From contig NZ_JAATOD010000002.1 in the NCBI RefSeq assembly GCF_014229645.1, positions 434,001-498,000 of the forward strand: a DNA stretch of 64,000 nt, in the 5' to 3' direction. The notes beneath the pieces were generated by a model. It saw only the letters and a program-made list of their open reading frames with translations, was not told the DNA's origin and did no database searches. Source of the DNA: Listeria swaminathanii. Its GTDB lineage: Bacteria > Bacillota > Bacilli > Lactobacillales > Listeriaceae. The position numbers were made by a program, and so were the translations under genes. Shown here in pieces: positions 47,701 to 57,267 of the stretch. The stretch's first letter is position 1, and each line of letters begins with the position of its first letter.

Positions 47701-48436
47701 CTATCGCATTCAATAAATAATTTTTAGCTTGATTAACTCTTAATTCAATATCTTCTTTAATAATTGGGAAATATGGTAATTCTGTAATTGAGCTAATTTC
47801 TTCCGTACTATAAAAATCCACCATTGCTTCTAACCATGCACTCGGGTCCGGATTCGCTCTTGAGAAATCATATAACTTAGAAATTAGTATGTGCAATTCC
47901 GCGTCTGATCGGTCTCCTGTAAAAGATTCCACCAAATGGAAAAATGCTTCATTATTTTCAATACTATATTCTTGTTCCAGTAATCCTTCCAAAACCTCAT
48001 CTCGAATCATGCTACTTTCGATTGGTTCAATCAAGCGAAAACTTGGATCTATATCTGCTTCAAAGTAATATTTCCTAATAATTTCTAAACAAAAAGAATG
48101 AAGGGTTGAAATAGAAGCATAGTTAAGTAAAGCCACTTGTCTTTTCAAATGGGCAGAATCTGGATTTTGCGTTAAAGCTTCTTCCAAACCTTTTCCTATT
48201 CTAAACTTCATTTCTGCAGCCGATGCGTTGGTAAATGTCACAATTAATAATTCATCTACATTGAGATTTGCGGTCTCGTCTATTAGCCTTTCAATGATTC
48301 TAGTAACTAGTACGGCTGTTTTCCCCGAGCCCGCAGCAGCAGCTACGAGCACATTATTACCTTTCGCTTGAATAGCTTTCCACTGGTCATCTGTCCATAA
48401 AGAATCGATTGGTTTTGATGGTATATCTAAACTCAT
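44729..48436 (-). CDS. addA: ATP-dependent helicase/nuclease subunit A
   Basis: This 1235-residue UvrD-type helicase has Walker A AAAGSGKTA near residues 33-41, and the helicase motifs VTFTNASAAEMKFRIG, LIDEYQDTN, GDVKQSIYRFRLAEP and MTIHASKGLEFPVVIV. A C-terminal RecB-family nuclease domain carries LIDYKTDK (D1170, K1172). With AddB it forms the RecBCD-like complex that resects double-strand ends to a Chi site for RecA loading. It starts 1 nt after the addB stop region and is coupled to it. B. subtilis has sbcDC next; here the yisK-like gene follows directly. Confidence 0.96.
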   Translation of the reverse strand: MSLDIPSKPIDSLWTDDQWKAIQAKGNNVLVAAAAGSGKTAVLVTRIIERLIDETANLNVDELLIVTFTNASAAEMKFRIGKGLEEALTQNPDSAHLKRQVALLNYASISTLHSFCLEIIRKYYFEADIDPSFRLIEPIESSMIRDEVLEGLLEQEYSIENNEAFFHLVESFTGDRSDAELHILISKLYDFSRANPDPSAWLEAMVDFYSTEEISSITELPYFPIIKEDIELRVNQAKNYLLNAIDYANENNGPAPYLATLENDLAQIDALSKLNWDSWEQLKSVIERIDFKRIPTLKNKSDYDEVYVEETKKFRDAAKKEMKNIATDWFSREEKNYLADLEKMKPDIQTLSELVKKFAKNFFEEKQQRGVLDFNDLEHLALKILLKDNDASEVAQNYQKQFKEVLIDEYQDTNMVQETILGLVTNPSEKKGNLFMVGDVKQSIYRFRLAEPTLFMTKYQAYQQDGMGSGIRIDLSQNFRSRKEVLDATNFIFHQLMDRHIAEIDYDTAAELTLGASFPETNDMATELLLIDMKSEEKETEDELSPQELQKNQVESRAIAMKIREMVDNKFPIYDKKMKQNRPIQYRDIVILARAMTSAPDMEEAMKVQDIPFYANNNSGYFETTEVATMIALMKVIDNPYQDIPLAAVLRSPIIGLNEEELGQVRMAKKNGYFFDALLAYKDITVSETADKISDFIQQLNTWRELSIRENLTSLIWQIYQETNFYEFVGGLPGGKQRQANLRALYDRANQYEKTSFRGLFRFVRFVERLEVRGDDLGTAKTLGEKEDVVRMMTIHASKGLEFPVVIVSGLSRKFNMRDIYSKTLLDKDYGFASNYRDIQKMIVYPTIMQQAIKQKKSREMIAEEMRVLYVALTRAEEKLILTATVPDFEKTSKNWLQVAKGKETILPAATRAKAKCYLDWIGNATIRHSSFKDLLCEEMIQTLPTDMKLQIEIKTKEMFLTNELERTESDNWLENIKEHQPVPVQSPYKDEIQQYMNYEYQNEAATEIRAKQSVTELKRQFSLQDSWSDTTLLKEFQKVSLDRPKFLQQNKLSATEIGTAMHTLMQAVSLEDKPTKDDIVLLLQTMQEKDILTEAQLKAINIQQILGFFESALGKTMLQKKALVKREVPFSYLLPVSKLYKQTDVDERVLIQGVVDGMIEEEETITLIDYKTDKIEGRYADWEAAEKVMKERYQIQIKLYAEAIQAITGKQVTKAYLYFFDGQHICQINTKDGF

Positions 48437-48437
48437 G

Positions 48438-51400
48438 CTACTGCGTCCCTCCTTCTACATCCATTTTTGTTAAAATTGTTTCTGGTTTTTCATTTGTTAA
48501 ATGCCTATATTGATTGCTTGTTAAGGATGGGTCAAATCCACAAAACGAACGGAAACTACAAAATTGGCAAGGTGTTCTTTCTTTTAGCTTATATGGATTA
48601 ATCGAAACTGCCCCATCAAGTATTTTATTTCCAGCTTCTTGGTATTTATGTCGCACAAATTGGCGCATTTTATCAAACTCAGCTCTTGTAGCTGTCCTTG
48701 ATCTCGCACTCAAATCACCATTTTGTTTTATTTCAGCCGGTATAATGCTAGATGATTTTCCATTTTCAAGCGTTGTATCCATTAATGACACAGCCACTGG
48801 ATCCGATAAAATCAAACCTTTCATCTTGGAGCTTTTCTGTAGTTCTTTTGCAATAGCTTCATCACTTAATTCTTTCTCTGCTTGTACATATTGATTGTGC
48901 ATATGGAAATACAGTACGCCAGCTGGCTCTGCAGTTTTCCCAATCATTTTTTGTGCATTGGTTACTACAATATCTAAATAAGTTAGCATTTGTAGCGCTA
49001 AGCCATAATAAACCTCCGTAAGTGCTAAATCATGTGAACTAGATTTATAATCTATGATTCGAAGGAACGTTCGATCATCTTGTTCCGCCATATCTATCCG
49101 ATCAATTCGCCCTTGTAAAAGAAGTTCACTATCCGACTGCAACGGGATTTTTAATGGTGGAATATCACCTTTCAAACCAAAATCCACCTCTAAGCCAACA
49201 GGACGAAATGCACTGCTTTTAGCTTGTTCATTTAAGACCGTGGTCGCTCTTGTTATAATTTGGAGTAATTTATATTGAATATATTCCATTCGTTTAGAAC
49301 TTAACAAAATCTCATGCTGAATTTTTGGTGCAAGAAATGTCATTGCTAGTTTTGCCATTTGTCGACATTCTTCTTCTGTTAAATTGCCCCAGTCTAAGTT
49401 ATTTCTTTTTAATTCTGCTGAAATCCATTCCATTGCGCCGTGGAAAATTTCACCCATATCTACAGCTTGCAACTGGAAATGACCTCGTTCTTCTAGTTTC
49501 AGCCCATATTGAGCAAAATGTTGGAATTCACAACTGAAAAATTTCTCCATTCGTGAAACACTTGCATGGATAGTTTCTCCAAACAAATTTTTAGCTGTCG
49601 TTTCTTGCAATGCCTTTGTTTTATTTTCATAATATAGACTAGACAACACTTGTTTTGCCATTCTTGATTCTTTTTCGTCTGCAAAATAACTATTATAGGC
49701 ATCCCACCATACATTAGATAGTGGATAGCCACGTTTATACATTTGTAATTGACTCGTCAACAATCCTAGTGTGGCTTGTTTGGAGCGGATATAGTTACTT
49801 TGTTCTTCATCACTTAATAAACTTGGATCTGTTAAATAAACCGATTCGTTTAATTTTTTAAATTGTCCTTTTATTTTCCTTAAATAATTCGACTCGCTAA
49901 GAACTTTCCCTTCTTCATCAGCAGCTGGATAGCTAAGAAATAACTTATCGCTTGGCAGACTAATTATCTTATAGGCTAATAAATCTTCTTCACCAATATT
50001 ATTTTTTGCAGATGGTTTCAAATTACTATTCTCAGCACGTAAAGCATCTCGGTCTTGATCTGATAGTATGCCCTTATCTTTTTGGCGAAGTGGCATAACA
50101 CCGTCATTCATTCCAATCGCAAAAATAACTTTCATATCCAATAACTTCGCATTTTCCATATCAGACAACACTACTTGATCTAAAGAAGGTGGCAAAAGTG
50201 AAAATTCAAGTGCATCAAGGCCAGTTGTAATGATTTCTGTAAAACTATTTATATCTAGCGTTTCCCCACCTAAAACTTCTACAAATTCATCTAAAAGTGC
50301 AGAAATAGAACTCCATGCTTGCTCATGTTCTCTAGCAAGCTCTAAGTAGCCCTGTTCTTCCGCTCGTTGTCTCCACAATTCTAACCGCTCTACAGCTTTC
50401 ACTTCTTCTAAATAATGATAGAGGGCTAAAGCAAACTCCATTCCTGTATCTGCATTTCTTAGATTTTTTTCTAAAGTTGAAAGTGGCCCTACTATTTGAT
50501 TTCTCATTTCATTAATAATAGATTGGGTATGCATTTCTTCATCAGTCTGCGGCAATACATTTGTAGACAGTCCACGAATTTTCCGGTAAATCCAATCGCC
50601 TTCTTTTTCCCATTTCCATTTATTTTGAATGCCATTCTCTAATACATAGTTTTCAAGGATATCCGCTTTACGTCGCAAGCCACTGGAATTTTCTGTAATA
50701 TCAAAGAAAAATTCAGTTTTTACTGCTTGAAAAATAGGCTCATACTTCCAATTAAACAAAATAGCGTCTAAACTGGAACGAATAAACTCAATGAATGGAT
50801 GTTTAGCCATAGCTCTTTTTTTATCGATAAAGATGGGAATTCCATAAGACTCCATCACCGTTTCACATAAAACATCATAGTCTCCTAAATTTCTTGTCAG
50901 AATGGCGATATCTCGGTATCTATAACCATTTAATGCTAATTGCCGAATTTCACGCGCTATCCCTTCTATTTCAGCACGTCGGTTGTTCGCTTGGTGAATC
51001 TTTAAGGCGTTTGGCTCCTCTTTAAAAGCCATAAATTTATTATGACCCCAAGCATTTGCTAAAAACGCTAACGAATCTTTTTTTGCTCGCTTATTTTTCA
51101 AGAAAAATGTATCTGGTTTCACTTGAATACCGTTTAATTTAGCCAAATCTAATAAAGCATAGTAAGCTTCGGTACTTGCTTTAAACATACTATATTCATC
51201 TAATCCCTGTTGGATTTCAGGAACGTTTAGAGTTAGGGAGACAGTAACCTTATCACATTTCTTCATTAATTCTCCGATAACAGTTAGCTCTTGTTTTGAG
51301 AAAGAGGTAAAGCCATCAATTACTATTTCAGTCTGATTTAGATAATCACTTTCTACAATTTTCTCTGATAGCAATCTTAAATAGTCTTCATTTTCGAGAA

Positions 51401-51911
51401 ATTTATCTGCTAATAATTCTTCATATTTTTGATAAATCAGCGAAATATCATGTACTTTACTGTTCACGCTTGTAGACAAATTGGCCGCACTGTTAACCAT
51501 GTCTTCTATAGAAACTTCTTCTTGTTTCATTTCTTTGAATAAATTTGCTAACTCTGAATAAAAACCTTTTCTAGAAGTTGCTTTAGAAAAAATCTTTAAT
51601 TGCTCTTTTTGATCGAGTGCGGCTTTTCGAATAACCATTTCAATTCCGGTTTGACTTAGAAAAGTCTTCGATAATCCTCCTGTTTCTTGAAGGATTTTCC
51701 ATGCTAAACGACTAAAGCTAAATATTTGCGTTCCAAGCATACCTGCTAAATTTTCTTTATTTAAAAAGCTTGTCTCCATCTGAAATGTCATTTGATCTGG
51801 GACGATAAAGATGTATGTCTTAGAATTTTGTTTGATTTTCTCTCCAACTTCATCCATTAAATGAGTTGTCTTGCCTGTTCCTGATTTACCCGCAATTATT
51901 TGAAGTGTCAT
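48438..51911 (-). CDS. addB: ATP-dependent helicase/deoxyribonuclease subunit B
   Basis: This 1157-residue inactivated-helicase-like subunit has Walker [11 protein letters not shown] near residues 7-16. A C-terminal nuclease domain with IIDYKSS carries the four cysteines of the 4Fe-4S staple: one in [13 protein letters not shown] and the [12 protein letters not shown] cluster at residues 1115, 1118 and 1124. It recognises Chi and cuts the 5' strand. The ATG at 51911 follows GTGAGGGT; the frame continues 6 codons upstream. First gene of addB-addA-yisK-yisL. Confidence 0.95.
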   Translation of the reverse strand: MTLQIIAGKSGTGKTTHLMDEVGEKIKQNSKTYIFIVPDQMTFQMETSFLNKENLAGMLGTQIFSFSRLAWKILQETGGLSKTFLSQTGIEMVIRKAALDQKEQLKIFSKATSRKGFYSELANLFKEMKQEEVSIEDMVNSAANLSTSVNSKVHDISLIYQKYEELLADKFLENEDYLRLLSEKIVESDYLNQTEIVIDGFTSFSKQELTVIGELMKKCDKVTVSLTLNVPEIQQGLDEYSMFKASTEAYYALLDLAKLNGIQVKPDTFFLKNKRAKKDSLAFLANAWGHNKFMAFKEEPNALKIHQANNRRAEIEGIAREIRQLALNGYRYRDIAILTRNLGDYDVLCETVMESYGIPIFIDKKRAMAKHPFIEFIRSSLDAILFNWKYEPIFQAVKTEFFFDITENSSGLRRKADILENYVLENGIQNKWKWEKEGDWIYRKIRGLSTNVLPQTDEEMHTQSIINEMRNQIVGPLSTLEKNLRNADTGMEFALALYHYLEEVKAVERLELWRQRAEEQGYLELAREHEQAWSSISALLDEFVEVLGGETLDINSFTEIITTGLDALEFSLLPPSLDQVVLSDMENAKLLDMKVIFAIGMNDGVMPLRQKDKGILSDQDRDALRAENSNLKPSAKNNIGEEDLLAYKIISLPSDKLFLSYPAADEEGKVLSESNYLRKIKGQFKKLNESVYLTDPSLLSDEEQSNYIRSKQATLGLLTSQLQMYKRGYPLSNVWWDAYNSYFADEKESRMAKQVLSSLYYENKTKALQETTAKNLFGETIHASVSRMEKFFSCEFQHFAQYGLKLEERGHFQLQAVDMGEIFHGAMEWISAELKRNNLDWGNLTEEECRQMAKLAMTFLAPKIQHEILLSSKRMEYIQYKLLQIITRATTVLNEQAKSSAFRPVGLEVDFGLKGDIPPLKIPLQSDSELLLQGRIDRIDMAEQDDRTFLRIIDYKSSSHDLALTEVYYGLALQMLTYLDIVVTNAQKMIGKTAEPAGVLYFHMHNQYVQAEKELSDEAIAKELQKSSKMKGLILSDPVAVSLMDTTLENGKSSSIIPAEIKQNGDLSARSRTATRAEFDKMRQFVRHKYQEAGNKILDGAVSINPYKLKERTPCQFCSFRSFCGFDPSLTSNQYRHLTNEKPETILTKMDVEGGTQ

Positions 51912-51941
51912 ACCCTCACCACCGAACATATGTTTTTATTT

Positions 51942-51969
51942 AGTTTACCATATTTGAGCAATCTGTCCA
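51942..51969 (-). promoter_or_regulatory. sigma-A promoter of addB
   Basis: On the minus strand TGGACA (51964-51969), a 16-nt spacer and TAAACT (51942-51947) lie about 30 nt before the addB ATG. Confidence 0.55.
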
Positions 51970-52016
51970 GAACTTTTTTCGAGGCATTTTTTGCTTGAAA
52001 ATTTATAAAACAGCTC

Positions 52017-52052
52017 AAAAAAACTAAGATAGCTCTTACTATCTTAGTTTTT
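52017..52052 (-). terminator. Terminator after the IDEAL-domain gene
   Basis: AAACTAAGATAG (52021-52032) pairs perfectly with CTATCTTAGTTT (52039-52050) across 6 nt, with a T-run on the minus strand. Confidence 0.88.
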
Positions 52053-52060
52053 CATATATT

Positions 52061-52297
52061 TTACTCAAAAGCCAGCATTTCCTGTTGAATTTTATTCATT
52101 TTTTCTGTGAGTTGCATAAATTTCGCCTTGTTCCTATTATCGAGAGCTTTATCAATTTCAGCTCTAAGTTGTTCTAATTTTCTCTCTTCTAGGAGCATCG
52201 TCAGGAAGCATTCGATAAAAACGTTTGTTAATTCTTTTTCTCCTTTAAGGACACCCACCTGATTCATCAATGAATTAGAAAAATCACGCATTTCCAC
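52061..52297 (-). CDS. Small IDEAL-domain protein
   Basis: A protein of about 78 residues whose C-terminus, LRAEIDKALDNRNKAKFMQLTEKMNKIQ, matches the helical IDEAL domain of small Firmicute proteins (YpiB and related). Function is unclear. The open frame extends to 52417, but a GTG at 52297 with GAAGGAG 8 nt upstream is the best start; an internal ATG at 52291 is close behind. Upstream hydrophobic codons overlap a perfect dyad and probably lie outside the gene. It is divergent from comK. Confidence 0.65.
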   Translation of the reverse strand: MEMRDFSNSLMNQVGVLKGEKELTNVFIECFLTMLLEERKLEQLRAEIDKALDNRNKAKFMQLTEKMNKIQQEMLAFE

Positions 52298-52322
52298 GAC
52301 TACCACTCCTTCACCCATATTT

Positions 52323-52346
52323 ATTACAATCTTGAAAAATTGTAAT
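52323..52346. promoter_or_regulatory. Perfect 8-8-8 dyad before the IDEAL-domain gene
   Basis: ATTACAAT-N8-ATTGTAAT (52323-52346) is a perfect inverted repeat 26-49 nt upstream of the proposed GTG start. It may be an operator near the promoter or an RNA hairpin in the leader. Confidence 0.45.
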
Positions 52347-52399
52347 ATGCCAAGAAAAAACAGAAAACAGCTTGAAAATACAACTTTACGAAAATCTAA

Positions 52400-52427
52400 T
52401 GACTTGTAAAATTCCATGTGCTATAAT
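52400..52427 (+). promoter_or_regulatory. Extended -10 promoter of comK
   Basis: TG-C-TATAAT (52419-52427) with a possible -35 TGACTT (52400-52405) at 16-nt spacing lies about 120 nt before the comK ATG. The 120-nt leader has no other feature I recognise. Confidence 0.5.
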
Positions 52428-52547
52428 GACAAAAAATAACTCATATCTAACTTTGGTGCTTAGTCGTTATTTGGAATCTTTGCGTATTAGGCAATAATTC
52501 TAGGTTTCTTCTTAGACATAAATACAAACATAGAGGAGTTGAATGAA

Positions 52548-53147
52548 ATGAAAAAAGAACAAATCAGTACTCAGTTTTATGAAGTAAACCCGCACACGAT
52601 GATTATTTTTCCAAAAAAATCTGGAAGTATAGTCTATTCAGAAATTTATGAAGTTGATTCTCATTATACTTCTAAATTTACCCCGTTTGAGTTAATTAAA
52701 ACCAGCTGTAACTTTTTCGGATCAAGCTATGAGGGTCGTAAAGAGGGAACGAAGCACTTAATAGGTGTCACCCATAAGCCACCTATTATTATTGATCCCG
52801 TTACCTCCACTTATGTATTCCCAACAGTAGCACCAAGTTCAACAGAATGTATTTGGATTTTCCCGCAACATATTAAAGACTATCAAGCGATTGGATTTAA
52901 TCACACGCTAATAAGATTTTCTAATTTGGAAACTTTTGAAATTGATATGTCTTTAGCATCATTTAATAATCAAATCGCTAGAACCTCCATGTTACATATG
53001 AAATTTTCTCAAAAAATGCGTATTATGGAGAGTAATTTCCCTTCAATGAATATGTTTTTCCCACCTACTACTCTTGCCGCTGAATCTAGACGTTTCTACA
53101 CTACGATGCTTCCTGATAATGAAGATCCAAAAGATCCAGAGCAGTAA
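52548..53147 (+). CDS. comK: Competence transcription factor ComK, intact
   Basis: This 199-residue protein aligns with B. subtilis ComK across the core: NFFGSSYEGRKEGTKHLIGVTHKPPIIIDP, then VFPT, a conserved W in the middle, FSNLETFEI and a late SFNNQIARTSMLHMKF. It activates the DNA-uptake (com) genes and, in L. monocytogenes, is linked to phagosome escape. In many strains the gene is split by an A118-type prophage; here the frame is complete from ATG 52548 (GAGGAG, 9-nt spacing) to the stop. The free phage attachment site must therefore lie within this gene; I cannot fix it to the base. Confidence 0.92.
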   Translation: MKKEQISTQFYEVNPHTMIIFPKKSGSIVYSEIYEVDSHYTSKFTPFELIKTSCNFFGSSYEGRKEGTKHLIGVTHKPPIIIDPVTSTYVFPTVAPSSTECIWIFPQHIKDYQAIGFNHTLIRFSNLETFEIDMSLASFNNQIARTSMLHMKFSQKMRIMESNFPSMNMFFPPTTLAAESRRFYTTMLPDNEDPKDPEQ

Positions 53148-53160
53148 ACTCGAACTAAAT

Positions 53161-53193
53161 AAAAGCCAACTACAAATTATGTAGCTGGCTTTT
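53161..53193. terminator. Bidirectional terminator between comK and the Xre gene
   Basis: AAAAGCCA-CTACA pairs with TGTAG-TGGCTTTT across a 5-nt loop, between convergent genes. T-runs on both strands. Confidence 0.88.
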
Positions 53194-53200
53194 CCTTAAA

Positions 53201-53548
53201 TTATTTTTTATTCTCAATCGCATCGGCAATTCGTTTTAACATCAATAATTCATCTTCTGAATATGTATATGGTAATTCTAAATACCATTTCTCAAGTTCA
53301 GGATTTCCAATTAAAGGAAAGGCGTTTACTGAATTTTTTTCTCGTAAGCCTGCTACATCATCTAATAAGAAATCTGTTGTTGTTCCAAGGATTTCTGCTA
53401 ATTTAGCCAAAATAAAGATTGGCGGTCGGTGGTTATCATTTTCATATTTGCTTATTGTGGATGCAGTTGTTCCAATTTTCATTGCTAATTGTTTTTGCGT
53501 TAATCTATTTTTCTTTCTCAAATGAATTAATTTTTCTCCAAATTCCAA
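53201..53548 (-). CDS. Xre-family transcriptional regulator
   Basis: This protein of about 115 residues has an N-terminal HTH_3 domain (LIHLRKKNRLTQKQLAMKIGTTASTISKYENDNHRPP...LAEILGTTTDFLLDD). A C-terminal acidic helical tail of about 45 residues ends LMLKRIADAIENKK. It resembles phage-type and SinR-like repressors in the HTH only. TTG at 53548 lies 6 nt after GAGGTG; GTG at 53557 falls within that box. Targets unknown. Confidence 0.85.
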   Translation of the reverse strand: MEFGEKLIHLRKKNRLTQKQLAMKIGTTASTISKYENDNHRPPIFILAKLAEILGTTTDFLLDDVAGLREKNSVNAFPLIGNPELEKWYLELPYTYSEDELLMLKRIADAIENKK

Positions 53549-53654
53549 TACGCCCACCTCGCTTCATTTCCAGTATAGCAATTTTTCTGTCAGAATTCGA
53601 GAGATTACTAAAAAAGAAATCGCCTTTTTAGTTTCAAAAGACGATTTCCTTATT

Positions 53655-55553
53655 TTATACAGTTGGTTTCTTACGTAGAACACCAATTAATGCGGCACTG
53701 ATTAATGTTCCAATAATAATTGCAATAATATAGAACCATGGTTGAGATACTAAGAAGATAACGAAAACTCCTCCGTGTGGTGCTAATACTTTAATATTCA
53801 AGAACATAACAATCGCACCTGTGATAGCACTTCCAGCAATGAAGCTTGGAATCATTCGAAGTGGATCTGCTGCTGCAAATGGGATAGCTCCTTCTGTAAT
53901 GAATGAAGCTCCTAGAATTGAGTTAGTTAAGCCTGCATCACGTTCTTGAGGTGTAAATTTATTTCTGAAAATAAGCGTTGCTACAAAAGTTGCAAGCGGT
54001 GGTACCATACCAGCAGCCATTGTTGCTGCCATAATCGCACTACCTCCTGTTGCTACACTTGCTGCTAGGGTTCCGGTTGCAAAGATATAAGCTGCTTTGT
54101 TAATTGGGCCACCTAAATCGGCTGCCATCATAGCTCCGAGTAGCAATCCTAGAATAACTGCATTTGTTCCACTTAAACTATTTAAGAAATCATTTAACCA
54201 AGTATTTAATGCGCTCATTGGCACATTGAGTAATAGCATTAAAAGTCCGACAATTAATACGGATAAAACTGGATAGAATAAAACTACTTTAATACCATCT
54301 AACGTTTTTGGTAACTTTTTAAGTGCTAATTTAACTAATTCTACTGCATAGCCTGCAAGGAAACCACCAACTAACGCGCCAAGGAATCCTGCGCCACCTA
54401 CAGACGCCACTCCGCCTGCTACAAAACCGGCTACAAGTCCCGGTCTATCCGATATACTGTAGGCAATATAACCAGCAAATACTGGAAGCATAAAACCAAA
54501 TGCAACATCACCAATTTGTTTTAATAATGCTGGAATTTCATTGTATGAACCTAGTTTGGCAAGTTGATCTTGAGGCACACCTAACATTTGGTCAAGCATG
54601 AATGCAATAGCGATTGCGATACCGCCACCAATTACAAATGGCAGCATATGAGAAACACCACTCATTAAGTGTTTGTATATTTGTTGACCAATTGAAAGGC
54701 CATCTGCGCTTTCTACTGCTTGACTGCCTTCTTCCGCTTTATAAACTGGAGCATTTCCTGAAATTGCTTCATTAATCAGTTCTTCTGGTTTATGAATTCC
54801 CGCTGCAACTGGTTTAGCAATTAAATGCTTTCCATTAAAACGAGGCATATCTACTTGTACGTCTGCTGCAATAATAACGCCGTCCGCTTCAGCAATTTCT
54901 TTATCAGTTAGGCGGTTTTCAACACCTCTAGAACCATTTGTTTCTACTTTAATTCGTACGCCTAATTTATTTGCTGTTTCTTGTAATTTTTCTGCAGCCA
55001 TATACGTGTGGGCAATACCTGTTGGGCATGCTGTAACTGCTACGACTGATTTACCAGTATCATTATTAGCTGTTGGAGTAACAACTGTTTCTTCTGAGTC
55101 TTCTTGTTCATGATTAAAGAGATTGATTACTTCGTCTGGTGTTTTAGCGTCTTTTAAAGATTGAACAAATGCTGGATGCACTAATAATCTAGAAAGTGCT
55201 GCTAATGTTTCTAAATGTGTTGCATTAGCACCATCTGGAGCGGCTATCATAAAGAATAAATGCGCTGGTTGACCATCTAAAGCATCATAATCTAATCCCT
55301 TTTCACTTTTAGCAAAAACAACTGTCGGTTCATTTACCGCTTTTGTTTTTGCGTGTGGCATCGCGATTCCTTCACCTACACCAGTAGAGCTTTGTGCTTC
55401 GCGGTTCATTATCGCTTCTTTGAAAAGAGCCTCATCATTAATTTTCCCTTTGCTTTTCAGTGAAGCAATCATTTCATCAATGGCAGCTTCTTTCGTCGTT
55501 GCTTGTAATGACATAATCATGACATCTTTGCTTAATAAATCAGTGATTCTCAT
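53655..55553 (-). CDS. fruA: PTS fructose transporter subunit IIABC
   Basis: This 632-residue fusion has three modules. IIA at about residues 1-150 carries phospho-His67 in GVGEGIAMPHAK. IIB at about 165-270 carries phospho-Cys176 in VVAVTACPTGIAHTYMAA. The membrane IIC domain, about eight to ten helices, covers 290-632. It imports fructose and delivers fructose-1-phosphate, the substrate of the adjacent 1-phosphofructokinase. It starts 2 nt after the fruK stop. Last gene of fruR-fruK-fruA. Confidence 0.95.
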   Translation of the reverse strand: MRITDLLSKDVMIMSLQATTKEAAIDEMIASLKSKGKINDEALFKEAIMNREAQSSTGVGEGIAMPHAKTKAVNEPTVVFAKSEKGLDYDALDGQPAHLFFMIAAPDGANATHLETLAALSRLLVHPAFVQSLKDAKTPDEVINLFNHEQEDSEETVVTPTANNDTGKSVVAVTACPTGIAHTYMAAEKLQETANKLGVRIKVETNGSRGVENRLTDKEIAEADGVIIAADVQVDMPRFNGKHLIAKPVAAGIHKPEELINEAISGNAPVYKAEEGSQAVESADGLSIGQQIYKHLMSGVSHMLPFVIGGGIAIAIAFMLDQMLGVPQDQLAKLGSYNEIPALLKQIGDVAFGFMLPVFAGYIAYSISDRPGLVAGFVAGGVASVGGAGFLGALVGGFLAGYAVELVKLALKKLPKTLDGIKVVLFYPVLSVLIVGLLMLLLNVPMSALNTWLNDFLNSLSGTNAVILGLLLGAMMAADLGGPINKAAYIFATGTLAASVATGGSAIMAATMAAGMVPPLATFVATLIFRNKFTPQERDAGLTNSILGASFITEGAIPFAAADPLRMIPSFIAGSAITGAIVMFLNIKVLAPHGGVFVIFLVSQPWFYIIAIIIGTLISAALIGVLRKKPTV

Positions 55554-55554
55554 T

Positions 55555-56478
55555 TTAGTTCCTCCCTGTTATTTTAGTTATCTTCACTTGTGGTAATAAT
55601 TCGTCTATTAGTTCTTTTTGGGCTAAATCTGTTGAGAATGCTGTTGCTCCACCTGTTGCAACTCCTGCAGCAAATGCTTTAACTGGGTCTTTTGTTTTAT
55701 CAAAAGTACCTACAAATCCAGCAATCATTGAGTCACCGGCGCCCACGGAATTTTTCAGTTCTCCTTTTAAGGCATCAGCGAAGTAAACATCTTCTCCTGT
55801 AAATAGAAGCGCACCATCATCAGCCATAGATACGATTACATGTTGTGCACCTAATTCCAGGCATTTTTTTCCGTATGGAATGAGTTCTTCCACGCTATTT
55901 AATTTAACACCAAATAGTTCTGCTAGTTCGTGATGATTTGGCTTAATAAGGATTGGACGATTTGGCAGTGCATCTAGTAACTCTTGACCAGTTGTATCAA
56001 TCATAAATTCAGCTTGTTTTTCTTTACAAATCTGGATTATTCTATTGTAAAAATCATTTCCAAGTGAAGGGGGTACGCTTCCAGATAAAATAACAATATC
56101 GCCAGCAGTTACTTTATCCATCACTTTTAAAAATTCATTGATTTCATTTTCAGAAATTGCTGGCCCTAGACCATTAATTTCCGTTTCTTCTCCGTGTTTT
56201 AGCTTAATATTAATACGAGTGTCATCTTTTACTGTTACAAAACCGGTTTTTATACCTTCGTTTTGCAACCAGTCTTTGATAAAATTGCCTGTAAATCCAC
56301 CTAAAAACCCTGTAGCAAGACTTGGTACGTTCAATTGACTTAGTACTCTGCTGACATTGATTCCTTTGCCACCAGGTAATTTATAATCTTGTTTCATGCG
56401 ATTGAGTTCGCCAAGGTTTAGTTGGTCGATTTGCACAATATAATCAATTGATGGGTTTAAAGTAATTGTATAAATCAT
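55555..56478 (-). CDS. fruK: 1-phosphofructokinase
   Basis: This 307-residue PfkB-family kinase has the N-terminal signature MIYTITLNPSIDYIV, GGKGINVSRVLSQL near residues 37-50 and the anion-hole motif SVGAGDSMIAGFVG near residue 250 (catalytic Asp). It phosphorylates fructose-1-phosphate to the 1,6-bisphosphate. It overlaps fruR by 4 nt and lies just before fruA, which fixes the fructose-specific assignment over tagatose-6-phosphate kinase. Confidence 0.94.
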   Translation of the reverse strand: MIYTITLNPSIDYIVQIDQLNLGELNRMKQDYKLPGGKGINVSRVLSQLNVPSLATGFLGGFTGNFIKDWLQNEGIKTGFVTVKDDTRINIKLKHGEETEINGLGPAISENEINEFLKVMDKVTAGDIVILSGSVPPSLGNDFYNRIIQICKEKQAEFMIDTTGQELLDALPNRPILIKPNHHELAELFGVKLNSVEELIPYGKKCLELGAQHVIVSMADDGALLFTGEDVYFADALKGELKNSVGAGDSMIAGFVGTFDKTKDPVKAFAAGVATGGATAFSTDLAQKELIDELLPQVKITKITGRN

Positions 56479-57227
56479 TTTTCTACCTCGATTATTTTAG
56501 TTTTTTGGATAAAGGATTCTTTTACCGCAGAAGGAATATAGTCTGTCACAATAGTTGCTTCTTCTATTGAAAACATTTTTGAAAAATTCACTTCATTAAA
56601 TTTTGTATGATCCGCTACAACAAAAACGCGATCAGCACGTTCTTTTGCAGCCCGTTTAACAAATGCTTCTTCCATATCAGGTGTTGTGTAGCCATGCTCC
56701 GGATGCATCGCATTAGTGCCAATGAAAGCTTTATCAAAATGGTAATTCTGAATATTATCTAAGGCAACGGCACCAATAATTGCTTTTGTATGCACTTTCA
56801 TTTTGCCGCCTAAAAGATAAGCATCAATATTTTGACGAACTAGTTCTTCGATATGGGTCAATCCATTTGTAACTACTGTGATGTTTCGATTTGCTAGATG
56901 AGTAATTAATTCTAATGTTGTGGATCCTGCATCTAGATAGATACAATCATTTTCTTCCACTAAACTTGCACAGTATGCAGCAATTTCTTTTTTACTTTGA
57001 ATGTTTTTGAATGATTTTTCATTCATACTTGGTTCTTGATTGTGAAGTTTTACAAGTTTTGCTCCGCCGTGTACACGCTGGATTAATCCTTGTTCTTCTA
57101 ATTCGATTAAATCGCGGCGAATGGTCGACTCTGAGGTAGCAAGACCTTCAACTAATTCTTGTAATTTAATCACACCAAGCTTCTCAATACTCTCCATAAT
57201 AAGTTGTTTACGCTCTGCATTTAACAT
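56475..57227 (-). CDS. fruR: DeoR-family repressor of the fructose operon
   Basis: This 250-residue protein has a DeoR helix-turn-helix (MLNAERKQLIMESIEKLGVIKLQELVEGLATSESTIRRDLIELEEQGLIQRVHGGA). A C-terminal sugar-phosphate-sensing domain has YLDAGSTTLELI and ANRNITVVTNG. It should release DNA on binding fructose-1-phosphate. ATG at 57227 has GGAGG with 7-nt spacing, whereas 57278 would read across the operator repeats. It is the first gene of its own operon, implying autoregulation. Confidence 0.93.
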   Translation of the reverse strand: MLNAERKQLIMESIEKLGVIKLQELVEGLATSESTIRRDLIELEEQGLIQRVHGGAKLVKLHNQEPSMNEKSFKNIQSKKEIAAYCASLVEENDCIYLDAGSTTLELITHLANRNITVVTNGLTHIEELVRQNIDAYLLGGKMKVHTKAIIGAVALDNIQNYHFDKAFIGTNAMHPEHGYTTPDMEEAFVKRAAKERADRVFVVADHTKFNEVNFSKMFSIEEATIVTDYIPSAVKESFIQKTKIIEVEK

Positions 57228-57267
57228 TATTACTCCTCCATCCAAAGTTAGTTTATCATCTTTTTCT

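Noticed and set aside
52719..52721. Exact A118 attB core (GGA) in comK
   Set aside because: Several GGA triplets occur in comK and I cannot choose one reliably from memory, so no attachment-site feature was placed.
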